From: an uncultured Pseudohongiella sp.
Lineage (GTDB): Bacteria; Pseudomonadota; Gammaproteobacteria; Pseudomonadales; Pseudohongiellaceae
Direction of reading: 5' to 3'
NCBI GenBank assembly: GCA_951812715.1
Contig: OX638323.1
Coordinates: 2,646,577-2,710,576, forward strand
Length of the DNA stretch: 64,000 nt
Under the pieces are notes generated by a model. The model saw nothing but the letters and a program-made list of their open reading frames with translations. It made no database searches and was not told where the DNA came from. This document shows positions 1 to 8,668 of the stretch, piece after piece; positions within the stretch are counted from its first letter, which is position 1, and every line of letters starts with the position of its first letter. Both the position numbers and the translations under genes were made by a program.

Positions 1-1
1 T

Positions 2-277
2 TACCGCGGCAAGAAAATGAAGTTCGCCTATCGGGCGCCCGGCGGGCCGCTGCGCGAGATATTCTCGGTGCCGGCCTACAATTACGGCTGGCAGCCGAAC
101 TATCGCCTCGATCAACCGATCGAACTTCCAGCCGGCACAATCTTGCATGTGATCGGCGCGTTCGACAACTCGATTTCCAATCCCAACAATCCCAACCCCG
201 ACGGCGAATTGCGCTTTGGCGTGGAAAGCTGGGAAGAAATGTTCACCGGATATTTTACATACCACCATGCGGATTAA
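2..277 (+). CDS. Partial C-terminus of redoxin/copper-monooxygenase-like secreted protein
   Basis: The reading frame is open from the left window edge, so the gene starts upstream; only about 91 C-terminal residues are present. They align by eye with the C-terminus of the full-length protein at 61565-63280: both have a HYRG/YRG segment, then VP-x-Y-x(2)-x-WQ, then an FDN-x(4)-NP pair and a final W-x-EMF-x-G-(Y/F)-F motif. In that relative this is the last beta-sandwich of a Cu type II ascorbate-dependent monooxygenase-like domain. The stop overlaps the start of the next gene by 11 bases, so the two are probably co-transcribed. Enzymatic function cannot be judged from this fragment. Confidence 0.75.
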   Translation, partial: YRGKKMKFAYRAPGGPLREIFSVPAYNYGWQPNYRLDQPIELPAGTILHVIGAFDNSISNPNNPNPDGELRFGVESWEEMFTGYFTYHHAD

Positions 278-1625
278 AGTGACCGCGGCGTTGGCGCTGA
301 TCGCGCTCGCACTCGCGCTTGGCGCCTGGCGCATCGGCCTGACGCCTGGCTATCTGGTTCATGGCGCCCCCGTGGGCAGCGGCATGGCGGCCAAGCTGCT
401 TTGCAGCGCCCGCTATGTTTCGGGCTTTTCCAGGGAACAGGCGCGCGGCGATCTCGAACAATATTCGCCCTTGCTGGAACGGGTAACGGTGAGTTGGAAC
501 GACAGCGAAAAAACCGTGACCGCGTCGCTGTTCGGCTTGTCGGAGCGCGTGGCGAGTTTTGTCGATGGCAGAGGCTGCGCCGTGGATTACGGTGTAAACC
601 CGCCGCGCGGCCCGCTGGACTTGAACCCGCTGCCGCCGGCGCGGGAACTCTGGCCCCGCGGCGACGATGCCGGTCCACCCGCTCCGCGTGTGCGCGAATT
701 GCTGCAAGATCTGCTACAGCGCGACAACGCGGCCGGACGCAATACGCGCGCCTTGCTGGCAGCGCGGGGAGGGCGCATTCTGGCGGAGGCCTACGCCCAG
801 GAATCCGGCCCCGCCACGCCCTTGCTAGGCTGGTCGATGAGCAAGAGCCTGCTATCGGTCATGCTCGGCAATCTAGAGATGCGCGGGCTGCTGCGGCTCG
901 ATGAGCCGGCCGGATTTCCGGAATGGCAAGACGACAGCCGCGCCGATATCCGCCTGACCGATCTGCTTACCATGACCGACGGCCTCGAATTCATTGAAGA
1001 TTACAGCCCCGGCGACGATGTCACCCTGATGCTGTTCACCGTGCCTTCGGCGGGGGCGTACGCCTTGCGCGGCCGCCGCATACGTGAACCGGGAATCCGT
1101 TTCAGTTACAGTTCGGGCAGCGCCAGCCTGTTGGCGCTGGCGCATCAGCGCGCCTTGGATTCGCCGCGCCGGGCGCTTGAGGATTTCGTCGAAAACATCT
1201 GGCGCCCCATGGGATTCCGCAATGCCATTTTCGAAACCGATGCCGCGGGACTGCTGGTAGGCAGTTCGTATTTTTACGCCTCGGCGCGGGATTGGGCCCG
1301 GCTCGGTCAACTCATGTTGAACGGCGGCGAGATCAATGGCCGGCGCATCGTCACCGAGGATTGGGTGCGCCGGGCCATGTCGGTCAACGGTTCCGCAAAT
1401 GAAACAGCCTACGGCTATCAATGGTGGCTCAACAGCGGCGACGAAAGGCTGCGTTATGCCGACTTGCCGCAAGACGCGATCTTTGCCCGCGGCAATCGCG
1501 AACAGGTGATGATGGTCGCTCCTTCGCTGAATCTGATCATTCTGCGGCTCGGCTGGACCGCGGGAGACTATCCGGTCAACGCCAACTTTCGCGAGATCAT
1601 CGATTTGCTCGCGCGCGAAGGCTGA
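267..1625 (+). CDS. Serine hydrolase of the beta-lactamase / 6-aminohexanoate-dimer hydrolase fold
   Basis: 452 residues. I chose the ATG at 267 because it is directly followed by a basic and then hydrophobic signal-anchor segment (about residues 2-22); an ATG at 216 in the same frame would put an unlikely Cys/Lys-rich stretch in front of it. The S-x-x-K catalytic motif of the class C beta-lactamase/DD-peptidase fold is SMSK (Ser190, Lys193), and the second motif is YSS (Tyr281). The third KTG-type motif is not classical; GNRE near residue 410 lies at that place. This matches the broad NylB/EstB-like group of periplasmic or membrane-anchored esterases and amidases rather than true penicillin-degrading enzymes. 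The substrate is unknown. The next gene starts 4 bases after the stop. Confidence 0.85.
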   Translation: MRIKVTAALALIALALALGAWRIGLTPGYLVHGAPVGSGMAAKLLCSARYVSGFSREQARGDLEQYSPLLERVTVSWNDSEKTVTASLFGLSERVASFVDGRGCAVDYGVNPPRGPLDLNPLPPARELWPRGDDAGPPAPRVRELLQDLLQRDNAAGRNTRALLAARGGRILAEAYAQESGPATPLLGWSMSKSLLSVMLGNLEMRGLLRLDEPAGFPEWQDDSRADIRLTDLLTMTDGLEFIEDYSPGDDVTLMLFTVPSAGAYALRGRRIREPGIRFSYSSGSASLLALAHQRALDSPRRALEDFVENIWRPMGFRNAIFETDAAGLLVGSSYFYASARDWARLGQLMLNGGEINGRRIVTEDWVRRAMSVNGSANETAYGYQWWLNSGDERLRYADLPQDAIFARGNREQVMMVAPSLNLIILRLGWTAGDYPVNANFREIIDLLAREG

Positions 1626-1629
1626 AAGT

Positions 1630-2514
1630 ATGGACGCTACCAGGCAGCCGCCGCCCGCGCTCGAAGTCGATCCGCAATTTGCCTGTTATCTGCGTGACCC
1701 GCCCCGGGTCTCCTATGTGCAGCCGCAAGATTCCTGGCTGGAACAGCGGCTGATTTCGGCGCTTGAAGTACTTTCTGGGCGCCGCCGGATCGAGCGAATC
1801 TACTGGCGGTTGAAAGGGAGGAAGCTCGGCGTCGAAAATTTTTTCGAAGAGGGGCTGAAGGCGGCCTCGATAACGATCGATATTGACCGCGCGGCCCTGG
1901 CGGGCCTGCCGTCGGAGTCGCCGCTGGTGTTCGTCGCCAATCATCCATTCGGCGTGGTCGATGGCATGGTGCTATGCGATATCGCCGTCAAGCTGCGCGG
2001 CAATTTCCGTATCATGCTGCATAGCCTGCTATGCCAGGATCGGCAACTGGCGCCGTATTTCCTGCCGATCGATTTCACCGCCACGCCGCTGGCGCGAAAG
2101 ACCAATATCCGCTCCCGGCAACTGGCGCTGGCGGCCCTCGATCACGATATCCCGGTGCTGATCTTTCCCTCGGGCGCGGTTTCCACCGCCGGCAAACTGG
2201 GTTTCGGCGAGGTTCGGGATGCGCCGTGGACCAATTTCGCCGCGAAAATCATTCGCGACGCCGGGGCGACGGCAGTGCCGGTCTATTTTCACGGCCGCAA
2301 CAGCCGCAAGTTCCATATCGCCTCGCATATCGCCGAGCCGCTGCGCACGGCGCTGCTGATCCACGAGGCGCGCAACAAGTTTGGCCAGACCTTGCGCGTG
2401 GAGGTCGGCGATCCAATTCCGTGGAACGCGATGCGGGATCTGCGCGGCCGGCAGCAACTGACGGATTTTCTATACCACCAGGTGCAATCGCTGAGTAAGA
2501 ACCGGTCGGCTTAG
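1630..2514 (+). CDS. Lysophospholipid acyltransferase-like protein (PlsC/hemolysin superfamily)
   Basis: 294 residues. The acyltransferase block I motif is NHPFGVVDG (His105, Asp111), the H-x5-D variant typical of the 'putative hemolysin' acyltransferase group rather than the H-x4-D of PlsC. A second conserved block, FPSGAVST, follows near residue 178 and is likely the glycerophosphate or acceptor-binding motif. Members transfer acyl groups from acyl-ACP or acyl-CoA to lysophospholipids or ornithine-type lipids at the inner membrane; the substrate here is not known. No signal peptide or clear membrane span is visible. It follows the serine hydrolase by 4 bases. Its last codons merge into a dispersed repeat that begins at the stop codon. 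Confidence 0.82.
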   Translation: MDATRQPPPALEVDPQFACYLRDPPRVSYVQPQDSWLEQRLISALEVLSGRRRIERIYWRLKGRKLGVENFFEEGLKAASITIDIDRAALAGLPSESPLVFVANHPFGVVDGMVLCDIAVKLRGNFRIMLHSLLCQDRQLAPYFLPIDFTATPLARKTNIRSRQLALAALDHDIPVLIFPSGAVSTAGKLGFGEVRDAPWTNFAAKIIRDAGATAVPVYFHGRNSRKFHIASHIAEPLRTALLIHEARNKFGQTLRVEVGDPIPWNAMRDLRGRQQLTDFLYHQVQSLSKNRSA

Positions 2515-2683
2515 CCGACGAAACGCACAGCTTTTCAAGAGTCGAACGGCTCGACAAGGGCGAGGACAAGCGGTTACGAAGCGAAGCTTCGTGCGCAGGT
2601 CGAGCGCCGCCGAGCTGTGCTCGGTGGCCGGGTCGTCGAGACTGGAGGTCGGCGAAGCCACCAAAGTCGCGCCAGGGATGGCA
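2513..2683 (-). repeat. Dispersed gene-3'-end element, copy A
   Basis: Read on the minus strand it opens with TGCCATCCCTGGCGCG (fwd 2668-2683) and closes with GAAAAGCTGTGC, then TTTCGTCGGCT (fwd 2513-2536). The same two ends recur at 58691-58788, 56281-56452 and, in weaker form, 63418-63497. A self-complementary GAAGCGAAGCTTC core lies at about 2580. The element begins exactly at the stop codon of the acyltransferase gene. No credible gene lies inside it. Confidence 0.75.
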
Positions 2684-2707
2684 TGCGCGATGCAACGGAA
2701 TCCACAA

Positions 2708-3166
2708 TCAGGATGGATTTTTCGATTGTTTCCGGAAATGGCTCCGCCAGATCTCGGGCAGCCGGGTAACCTTGCCATCGCTGTCGGTCCAGACATGCCG
2801 GGTAAAGCCGGTAACGAGCACTTCGGGATCATCGCCGGCGGTAATTTCATAAGCAAATGTCAGGCGGCGGCTCAGGCTTTCGGCGATCCAGGCGCGAACG
2901 CGCACTTTCTGGCCGTAACGCAAGCTGCCGGAAAAGCGAACTTGCGCCTCGGTAACCGGTAGCTGATAGCCGCTTGTTTCGACCTGAGCATAATCGCTGC
3001 CCATGTCGCGCATGTACTGACTGCGGCCTTCCTCGAAATAAACAAAGTAGGTCGAATGGTGCACGATGCCCATGTTGTCGGTTTCGGCATAGCGAACGTG
3101 AAACTCGCTTTCGACGAACGTATGCGAGCCACGATCATAGCCGAGGTTCTTGGCGCTGCTGGGCAT
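2708..3166 (-). CDS. Acyl-CoA thioesterase, YbgC/4-hydroxybenzoyl-CoA thioesterase family
   Basis: 152 residues, the usual size of a single hotdog-fold domain. The signature is near the N-terminus: VRYAETDNMGIVHHSTYFVY, where the Asp of ETD is the catalytic residue of the 4HBT/YbgC group and the following YFEEGR is also typical. Later segments (Y-x-L-PVTEAQVRF and the final W-x-DSDGKVTRLPE) fit the family. The enzyme probably hydrolyses short acyl-CoA thioesters in the cytoplasm; in many bacteria it sits near Tol-Pal genes, but not here. It is divergent from the kinase gene; a -10-like TATAAT lies 33 bases upstream of the start. Confidence 0.85.
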   Translation of the reverse strand: MPSSAKNLGYDRGSHTFVESEFHVRYAETDNMGIVHHSTYFVYFEEGRSQYMRDMGSDYAQVETSGYQLPVTEAQVRFSGSLRYGQKVRVRAWIAESLSRRLTFAYEITAGDDPEVLVTGFTRHVWTDSDGKVTRLPEIWRSHFRKQSKNPS

Positions 3167-3483
3167 AAGCGGAATCCGGCCTGCTGGGAGTCGCCGCGAT
3201 TATAGTAGGAATTCTCGGCCAGATGTGTGGCTTTGACGGGCCGCGTGGGCGCGGCGGCCCCGCCCGCCAAATTTCGGTTCGACATCCATGTCGAGTAGAA
3301 AATTGGTTCGGCGTCACTGTAGGCCCTCCATGGCTCGTTCCGCCTCAACGACGCGCGCAGGGCCCCCCGCCCGCGCGACTCTAAACATCGAAGCAGCAAC
3401 GAAGTTGTTTGGCTGAGATTTACCCTGATATCTGTTACTGTCCAAACTCGTTTTTGCCGAAGCAGGGCAGCAGGCTTCGAATC
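3167..3483. other. Divergent intergenic region between thioesterase and kinase
   Basis: 317 bases with no gene. The thioesterase-proximal part holds the promoter candidate at 3199-3227. The middle (about 3236-3272) is a G+C-rich block of alternating G and C runs that can fold on itself. An in-frame TTG at 3409 could extend the kinase N-terminally, but the extra residues resemble no domain. Confidence 0.5.
3199..3227 (-). promoter_or_regulatory. Candidate sigma70 promoter of the thioesterase gene
   Basis: The minus strand carries a perfect TATAAT at 3199-3204, about 33 bases before the ATG, giving a short leader. The hexamer 17 bases further upstream is a poor match to TTGACA, so the call rests on the -10 box and its position. 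Confidence 0.45.
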
Positions 3484-4443
3484 ATGCTTAATTTCCCCGA
3501 GCCGCCCAGGGAATACGACTCGATATTCCTGGAAGAGACTGACAAGACCCTGCCGAAAAAGATCGACCAGCGCACCCGTTATGCATTTTTCAGCACGATT
3601 GCCGAGGGTGGCAAATCGCTGATCAAGTCCTGCAAGGATCAGCATCTATCGCGCTTTATCTGCTACAAGACCTTGCGGCCGGAATTTGCCCAGGACGAAG
3701 TCGAGCAGCAGCGGCTGATCCGGGAAGCGCGGGTTTCGGCGATGCTGCAGCATCCCAATACCGTGCCCACTTACGAATTGGGCCGCGATGGCCGCGGCAA
3801 TCCGTTCTTTACCATGAAACTCGTGCATGGCTATACCTTGCGCGAAATTCTCGACTACCGGCAACGCTATGACCTGACCCAATTGATGGAAGTCGTAATG
3901 CAGGTCGGTCATGCGCTCGAATACGCCCATACCCACGGCGTGGCGCACCGCGACATCAAACCGGAGAACATCCTGGCCGGGCCGTATGGAGAGGTGGTGC
4001 TGCTCGACTGGGGTTTGGCCAAGGTGTGGGGCGCCCGGGGTGAAGGTATGAACGATGTCATCGGGCGCCCGGCGATCTCGGTCGGCGACGTCAGCATCAC
4101 CGGCAAGCACAAGGCCCAGGGCTCGGCCTGGTACATGTCGCCGGAGCAAATCAACCAGGATCCGGATATCGACTACCGCACCGACGTTTTCAGTCTTGGC
4201 GCGATACTGTACGAGACGCTTTGCGGCAAGCCGCCCGCGAGGGGTGAAAAGTTGCATCAGATAATTGAAAGCGTACTCAAGGATACGCCGACGCCGCCTT
4301 CGGAAGTGACTTCCATGCATGTGCCGCGGCTGCTTGAACAGATTGCCCTGCGCTGCCTGGAAAAAAATCCCGATGATCGCTTCGAGAGCATAGGCGACTT
4401 GGTGCGGGCGCTGCGTCAGGATTGGCGCTCGGATCTGGTCTAG
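3484..4443 (+). CDS. Stand-alone Ser/Thr protein kinase (Hanks type)
   Basis: 319 residues from the ATG at 3484. The kinase landmarks are in order: a degenerate glycine loop (AEGGKS, about residue 42), a VAIK-type lysine in YKTLRP (Lys62), the catalytic loop HRDIKPEN (His155-Asn162), a DWG in place of DFG (Asp175), and an SPE in place of APE. DWG is frequent in bacterial kinases of the planctomycete and myxobacterial style. There is no transmembrane helix, PASTA, TPR or WD40 domain after the kinase domain, so it is probably a soluble kinase with an unknown signal input. It lies 31 bases before the amidohydrolase gene, perhaps by chance. Confidence 0.92.
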   Translation: MLNFPEPPREYDSIFLEETDKTLPKKIDQRTRYAFFSTIAEGGKSLIKSCKDQHLSRFICYKTLRPEFAQDEVEQQRLIREARVSAMLQHPNTVPTYELGRDGRGNPFFTMKLVHGYTLREILDYRQRYDLTQLMEVVMQVGHALEYAHTHGVAHRDIKPENILAGPYGEVVLLDWGLAKVWGARGEGMNDVIGRPAISVGDVSITGKHKAQGSAWYMSPEQINQDPDIDYRTDVFSLGAILYETLCGKPPARGEKLHQIIESVLKDTPTPPSEVTSMHVPRLLEQIALRCLEKNPDDRFESIGDLVRALRQDWRSDLV

Positions 4444-4474
4444 CAAGGGAAAAATCGGGGGAGGTAAGCAAAAC

Positions 4475-6178
4475 ATGAAACCGATCGCATCGCGAATGAT
4501 CTGCTGCCTGACCGCGGTCCTGTTGGCGTCTTGTAACAACGAACCGGAACGCGCTGGCGCGGATCTGGTTTTCCGCGGCGCCAATATCATCACCATGGAA
4601 GAATCCGGCGCGGAAGCTGTGGCGGTGGTTGGCGACCGCATTATTGCCATGGGCGCGCGGATAGAAATCGACCGCTATATCGGCTCGGACACGCGAGTCG
4701 TGGATTTGGGCAGCCGCGCGCTGCTGCCGGGATTCATCGACGCCCACGGGCATTTCTCCGCGGTAGCGCGCAATCTCGACCTGGTGGCGCTGTTCCCGCC
4801 GCCGGTCGGCGAAGTCACGCGAATCGAGGATGTCGCGCGGCTTGTGCGCGAGTACATCGAAGAGCGGCAAATTCCGCCCGGCGAACTCGTGCAGGGCTTC
4901 GGCTACGACGATTCGCTGCTGGCCGAGCAGCGTCACCCGACCCGCGACGATCTCGATCGCGCCGCGATGAACCATCCGGTTGTTCTGCGCCATGTTTCCG
5001 GACATTTGCTGGCGGCGAACTCAATGGCCCTGGCCCAGGCGGGCGTCAACGCGGACACCGCCGACCCGCCTGGCGGAATTATCCGCCGTCGCCCGGGCAG
5101 CGTCGAACCGAACGGCGTGATGGAAGAAACCGCCATGAACCTGTTTGCAAGGCCGCCGTTGTCCCGCGATCGCTACCGGGAACTGCGCCGCCAGGCCATG
5201 GACATCTATGCCGGCTATGGCATCACTACCGCCCAGGACAGCAACCTGTCGCCAGCCTATGTGGAAACGCTGCGGGAGGAGGCCGCCGCGAGTCCTTTTG
5301 CTGTCGACCTGGTCAGTTTCATCACGGCAAACAATTTGAGTGACGAGGAACTGGCCGCGGTCGGCCATGACCCGGAATACGCCAACGGCTTCCGCAACGG
5401 TGGCGTCAAGTTCATTCTCGATGGTTCGCCCCAGGGGCGCACGGCCTGGCTATCGCAGCCGTACGCCGAAGGTCCGCGAGGCGCCCCCGAAGATTATGTG
5501 GCCTATCCCAGTTATGAACCCCAGGCCTGGCGCGACCGTATCGGCGGACTGCTCGACCGCGGCGTGCCGGTGCTGGCCCACGCCAATGGCGACGCCGCCA
5601 TCGAACTGATGATCGACGGCGTTGCCGCGGCGCTGGCCGGCCAGCCGCCGCCGGATCACCGCTCGGTCATCATTCACGCTCAGTTGATTCGAGCCGATCA
5701 ACTCGACCGGCTGCCGGCGCTGGGAATCGTTCCTTCGTATTACGCCGTGCATCCGTTCTTCTGGGGCGACTGGCACCGGCGCAGTTTCGGCGAGGAGCGG
5801 GCGGCATTCATTTCACCTTTGCGGGCCACGCTTGAGCGGAACATCCCGTTCACCATCCACAACGATTCGCCGGTGGTGCCGCCGGATGTGATGCGGTTGC
5901 TTTCCATCGCGGTGAATCGGGAGACTCGCGGCGGCTTCGTATTGGGACCTGGACAGCGGCTGAGCGCGGCGGAGGCGCTCCATGCGGTCACTCTGGGCGC
6001 GGCATACCAATATTTCGAGGAAGATGAAAAAGGCAGCATCGCGCCGGGCAAGCGCGCCGACCTGGTTATTCTCGGCGCTAATCCGCTGACGGCGGATCCG
6101 GCGGAACTCGCCGATATCCCGGTGCTGGAAACTTTCGCCGGGGGCCGCTCCATTTTCCGGCGCGAGGTGGAAAATTAA
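4475..6178 (+). CDS. Lipoprotein amidohydrolase, YtcJ-like (amidohydrolase family 3)
   Basis: 567 residues. The N-terminus is a lipoprotein signal ending in LLASC (Cys20), so the enzyme is likely anchored in the periplasm. The metal-dependent hydrolase signs are LPGFIDAHGH at about residue 82 (His-x-His metal site) and the C-terminal IHNDSPV segment that supplies the last metal-binding Asp. The C-terminal beta-sandwich ending in GSIAPGKRADLVIL is typical. Relatives are described as exoenzyme regulatory proteins AepA or YtcJ and hydrolyse amide or N-formyl bonds; the substrate is unknown. A paralogue lies at 58709-60466. The preceding region has a GGGGAGG ribosome binding site. Confidence 0.9.
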   Translation: MKPIASRMICCLTAVLLASCNNEPERAGADLVFRGANIITMEESGAEAVAVVGDRIIAMGARIEIDRYIGSDTRVVDLGSRALLPGFIDAHGHFSAVARNLDLVALFPPPVGEVTRIEDVARLVREYIEERQIPPGELVQGFGYDDSLLAEQRHPTRDDLDRAAMNHPVVLRHVSGHLLAANSMALAQAGVNADTADPPGGIIRRRPGSVEPNGVMEETAMNLFARPPLSRDRYRELRRQAMDIYAGYGITTAQDSNLSPAYVETLREEAAASPFAVDLVSFITANNLSDEELAAVGHDPEYANGFRNGGVKFILDGSPQGRTAWLSQPYAEGPRGAPEDYVAYPSYEPQAWRDRIGGLLDRGVPVLAHANGDAAIELMIDGVAAALAGQPPPDHRSVIIHAQLIRADQLDRLPALGIVPSYYAVHPFFWGDWHRRSFGEERAAFISPLRATLERNIPFTIHNDSPVVPPDVMRLLSIAVNRETRGGFVLGPGQRLSAAEALHAVTLGAAYQYFEEDEKGSIAPGKRADLVILGANPLTADPAELADIPVLETFAGGRSIFRREVEN

Positions 6179-6406
6179 TTTGTTGGATATGCCTATTCAG
6201 CCGCCAGCGAACGCCAATCCCGGCTTGCGCCGGATCCACTCCGCCGTCAAACCCGGCTTGGCGTCGTTCGGGCCACGCTCAATGCAATTGCTTCAAAACA
6301 CGCTTGCCCTAACCCATCCACCGTTTGCAATAGCCTTGTGGCATTCTGCGGGTTTTCCACTACTTTGGGCGGCGTATGTTTGACCCTTGGAAATAAAGGA
6401 GAAATC

Positions 6407-7273
6407 ATGAAATTGGCGTTTATCGGACTTGGCGTCATGGGCTTCCCCATGGCGGGTCATCTGCAACAGAAGGCGGGCAAGGTTAGCGTTTACAACCGCA
6501 CCGCGGAAAAAGCCCGGCAATGGTGTGAGCAATTTGGCGGCCGCGGCGCGCCGACCCCCGCGGCAGCGGCGCGGGACTGTGACCTGGTAATGCTATGCGT
6601 CGGCAACGACGACGACGTGCGCGAGGTGGCGCTTGGCGAGACCGGGGCGCTGGCGGGCATGAATGCGGGATCCATTCTGATCGATCACACTACCGCGTCG
6701 GTCACCCTGGCGCGGGAACTTGATGCGGCGGCGCGGAAACGCGGGGTCGGCTTTCTCGATGCGCCGGTTTCGGGCGGTCAGGCGGGAGCGGAAAATGGCG
6801 CCTTGACGATCATGATCGGCGGCGAACCGGGAACCTACCAACGGGCCGAGTCCGCGCTGGCGGCCTATGCCGCATTCAGCAAGTTGCTCGGCCCCGTCGG
6901 CAGCGGCCAGTTGGCCAAGATGGTCAATCAGATCTGTATCGCCGGCGTTGTGCAAGGATTGGCGGAAGCATTGAATTTCGCGGTTCGCGCCGGACTCGAC
7001 GCCGAGGCGGTGGTGGCAACGATTTCCCGGGGCGCCGCCGGGTCCTGGCAGATGAGCAATCGCTATCAGACCATGTTGCGCGACGAATATGAGTTCGGGT
7101 TCGCGGTTGACTGGATGCGCAAGGATCTCGGCATGGCGATGCGGGAGGCCGAGCGCATTGGCGCGGAATTGCCGGTAACGCGAACGGTGGACAGCTTCTA
7201 CCGGGAAGTGCAGGAAATGGGCGGCGGGCGCTGGGATACGTCGAGCTTGCTGACGCGCTTCACCCGCCGCTGA
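6407..7273 (+). CDS. 3-Hydroxyisobutyrate dehydrogenase-like NAD(P)-dependent oxidoreductase
   Basis: 288 residues from the ATG at 6407, preceded by AAAGGAG at good spacing; a longer in-frame start at 6338 adds only non-conserved residues. The N-terminal Rossmann motif is IGLGVMGFPMA (residues 6-16). The substrate-binding signature DAPVSGGQAGAENG lies near residue 120, and the catalytic Lys is in GSGQLAKMVNQ near residue 170. This covers the beta-hydroxyacid dehydrogenase family (3-hydroxyisobutyrate, tartronate semialdehyde, glyoxylate/succinic semialdehyde reductases). Lacking context for valine or glycerate catabolism nearby, I do not name the substrate. It is probably cytoplasmic. Confidence 0.9.
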   Translation: MKLAFIGLGVMGFPMAGHLQQKAGKVSVYNRTAEKARQWCEQFGGRGAPTPAAAARDCDLVMLCVGNDDDVREVALGETGALAGMNAGSILIDHTTASVTLARELDAAARKRGVGFLDAPVSGGQAGAENGALTIMIGGEPGTYQRAESALAAYAAFSKLLGPVGSGQLAKMVNQICIAGVVQGLAEALNFAVRAGLDAEAVVATISRGAAGSWQMSNRYQTMLRDEYEFGFAVDWMRKDLGMAMREAERIGAELPVTRTVDSFYREVQEMGGGRWDTSSLLTRFTRR

Positions 7274-7336
7274 GGGAGAAAGTGAAATTATCCGGGTTGT
7301 TTGCCCTCGCGCCGGCCTGTTAGCATCGCGTTCGAT

Positions 7337-8527
7337 ATGAGTTTCATCAGCGCCCAAAAATCTGCACCGGCGGCGGCCGCGGAATTTGATCCGACCACGC
7401 TAGAATACTTCCGCAGTGATCGCTTTCATCCGAACAGCGACGTCGAACAGACCATTGCAGGGCTTGTTCTGCGCCAAGGCGCCATGACCCAGGCGCAAAT
7501 CTCGCGCTCGATCAATCGCCCGCAACAGACTGTTTCGCGCCTGCTCTCGCGCCTGATCGAGCGCGGTTCATTGCGACTTGGCGAGCGCGTTTCAAGCGGC
7601 AAGCGGGGACAACTCAGCGTCAAGGTCGAGATAGTGTCCGATTATGCGTACTCGTTCGGCGTTGCCATTCTCTGGGATGCGCTGGCCGTAACTCTGATGG
7701 ATTTCTCCGGCGGGATTATCGACAGCAGGACTCGCGTCATGGCCACCATGTCGCATGATGCCGTGGTTCTTGAACTTCGCCGCATGATCGACGATTTGAA
7801 GACGCATTGGTCGATTGATCCCGACCGGATTTTCGCGGCCGGGATTGGCATTCCAGGAACGTTCATGCGCGAGACCGGGCAGGTCAATACGCCTCTGGTG
7901 CTTGAAGAATGGACCAACATCAACCTCGAGGAGGTGCTGGCCCATGATCTTGAACTTCCGGTATGGGTGGAGAACGACGGCAATGCCGCGGCGATCGGCG
8001 AAAGCCTGTTCGGGGTTGGCCGCCAGGCGCGCGACTTTGTTTATCTTTACATTGCCACCGGAATCGGCGGAGGGGTCATTCACAATGGCCAGCTCGTGCG
8101 AGGCGCTTTCGGCAACGCGGGTGAGGTCGCGCAGCTATTGCCGCCGCTGATCTATCCGCATCCGAACCTGAAACTGTTGCGCGAACTCATCTGCCGCCAC
8201 GAAATAGAAGTGGGATCAGTGTCCGATCTCGTCATGAACTTCGATCCCGACTGGCCAGGCGTCGACGAGTGGATCGCGCGCACGCGCGACTCGCTGTCAC
8301 TGATCGCCTCGGCCTCCGCGGCCTTGCTGGACCCCGCGGTAATTGTCATCGGCGGGCGCATACCCCGCGCCCTGACGCAAAAAGTCATCCCGCATATTGA
8401 AATCTTCGATCAGCGGCGGCGTTCCTTCGAGCGCCCCTTGCCGGCTATCGTCGCCGCGGAAGCTGGCGGGGAATCAGTCTCGGTAGGCGCCGCGGCGCTC
8501 CCGTTCACGAAGTACTTTTTCCGCTAG
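7337..8527 (+). CDS. ROK-family transcriptional regulator
   Basis: 396 residues from the ATG at 7337 (a TTG at 7301 is possible but unneeded). An N-terminal winged helix-turn-helix covers about residues 20-90, with the recognition segment RPQQTVSRLLSRLIERG. The ROK domain follows with GIGIPGTF, the NDGNAAAIGE phosphate/sugar block and ATGIGGGVIHNGQLV. The zinc motif C-x-C-G-x2-G-C of NagC, Mlc and ROK glucokinases is absent: after GNAGE the sequence runs straight into LLPPL. It probably represses the receptor-symporter genes downstream in response to a sugar; the 11-bp inverted repeat at 8550-8599 is a possible operator. Confidence 0.9.
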   Translation: MSFISAQKSAPAAAAEFDPTTLEYFRSDRFHPNSDVEQTIAGLVLRQGAMTQAQISRSINRPQQTVSRLLSRLIERGSLRLGERVSSGKRGQLSVKVEIVSDYAYSFGVAILWDALAVTLMDFSGGIIDSRTRVMATMSHDAVVLELRRMIDDLKTHWSIDPDRIFAAGIGIPGTFMRETGQVNTPLVLEEWTNINLEEVLAHDLELPVWVENDGNAAAIGESLFGVGRQARDFVYLYIATGIGGGVIHNGQLVRGAFGNAGEVAQLLPPLIYPHPNLKLLRELICRHEIEVGSVSDLVMNFDPDWPGVDEWIARTRDSLSLIASASAALLDPAVIVIGGRIPRALTQKVIPHIEIFDQRRRSFERPLPAIVAAEAGGESVSVGAAALPFTKYFFR

Positions 8528-8549
8528 CGCAATCGAAATACTCCCAAAA

Positions 8550-8612
8550 TGCGTAAATAAAACTGAAATAACTGGCAATTTGGTATTGTTATTTACGCAC
8601 AACGGGTATAGC
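8550..8612 (+). promoter_or_regulatory. Candidate ROK operator and promoter before the TonB receptor
   Basis: Two perfectly complementary 11-base arms, TGCGTAAATAA at 8550-8560 and TTATTTACGCA at 8589-8599, are separated by 28 bases. The AAATAA/TTATTT half-sites resemble those bound by NagC/Mlc-type ROK repressors, although in the reverse arrangement and with wide spacing. A weak promoter (TTGTTA 8586-8591, TATAGC 8607-8612, 15-base spacer) would be covered by the right arm. The region is AT-rich against GC-rich neighbours. Confidence 0.5.
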
Positions 8613-8668
8613 ATCAAGAGAATACAGTATTTCCTTTACAGAAAATCAAAGGAAATGGGAGGTTGAAT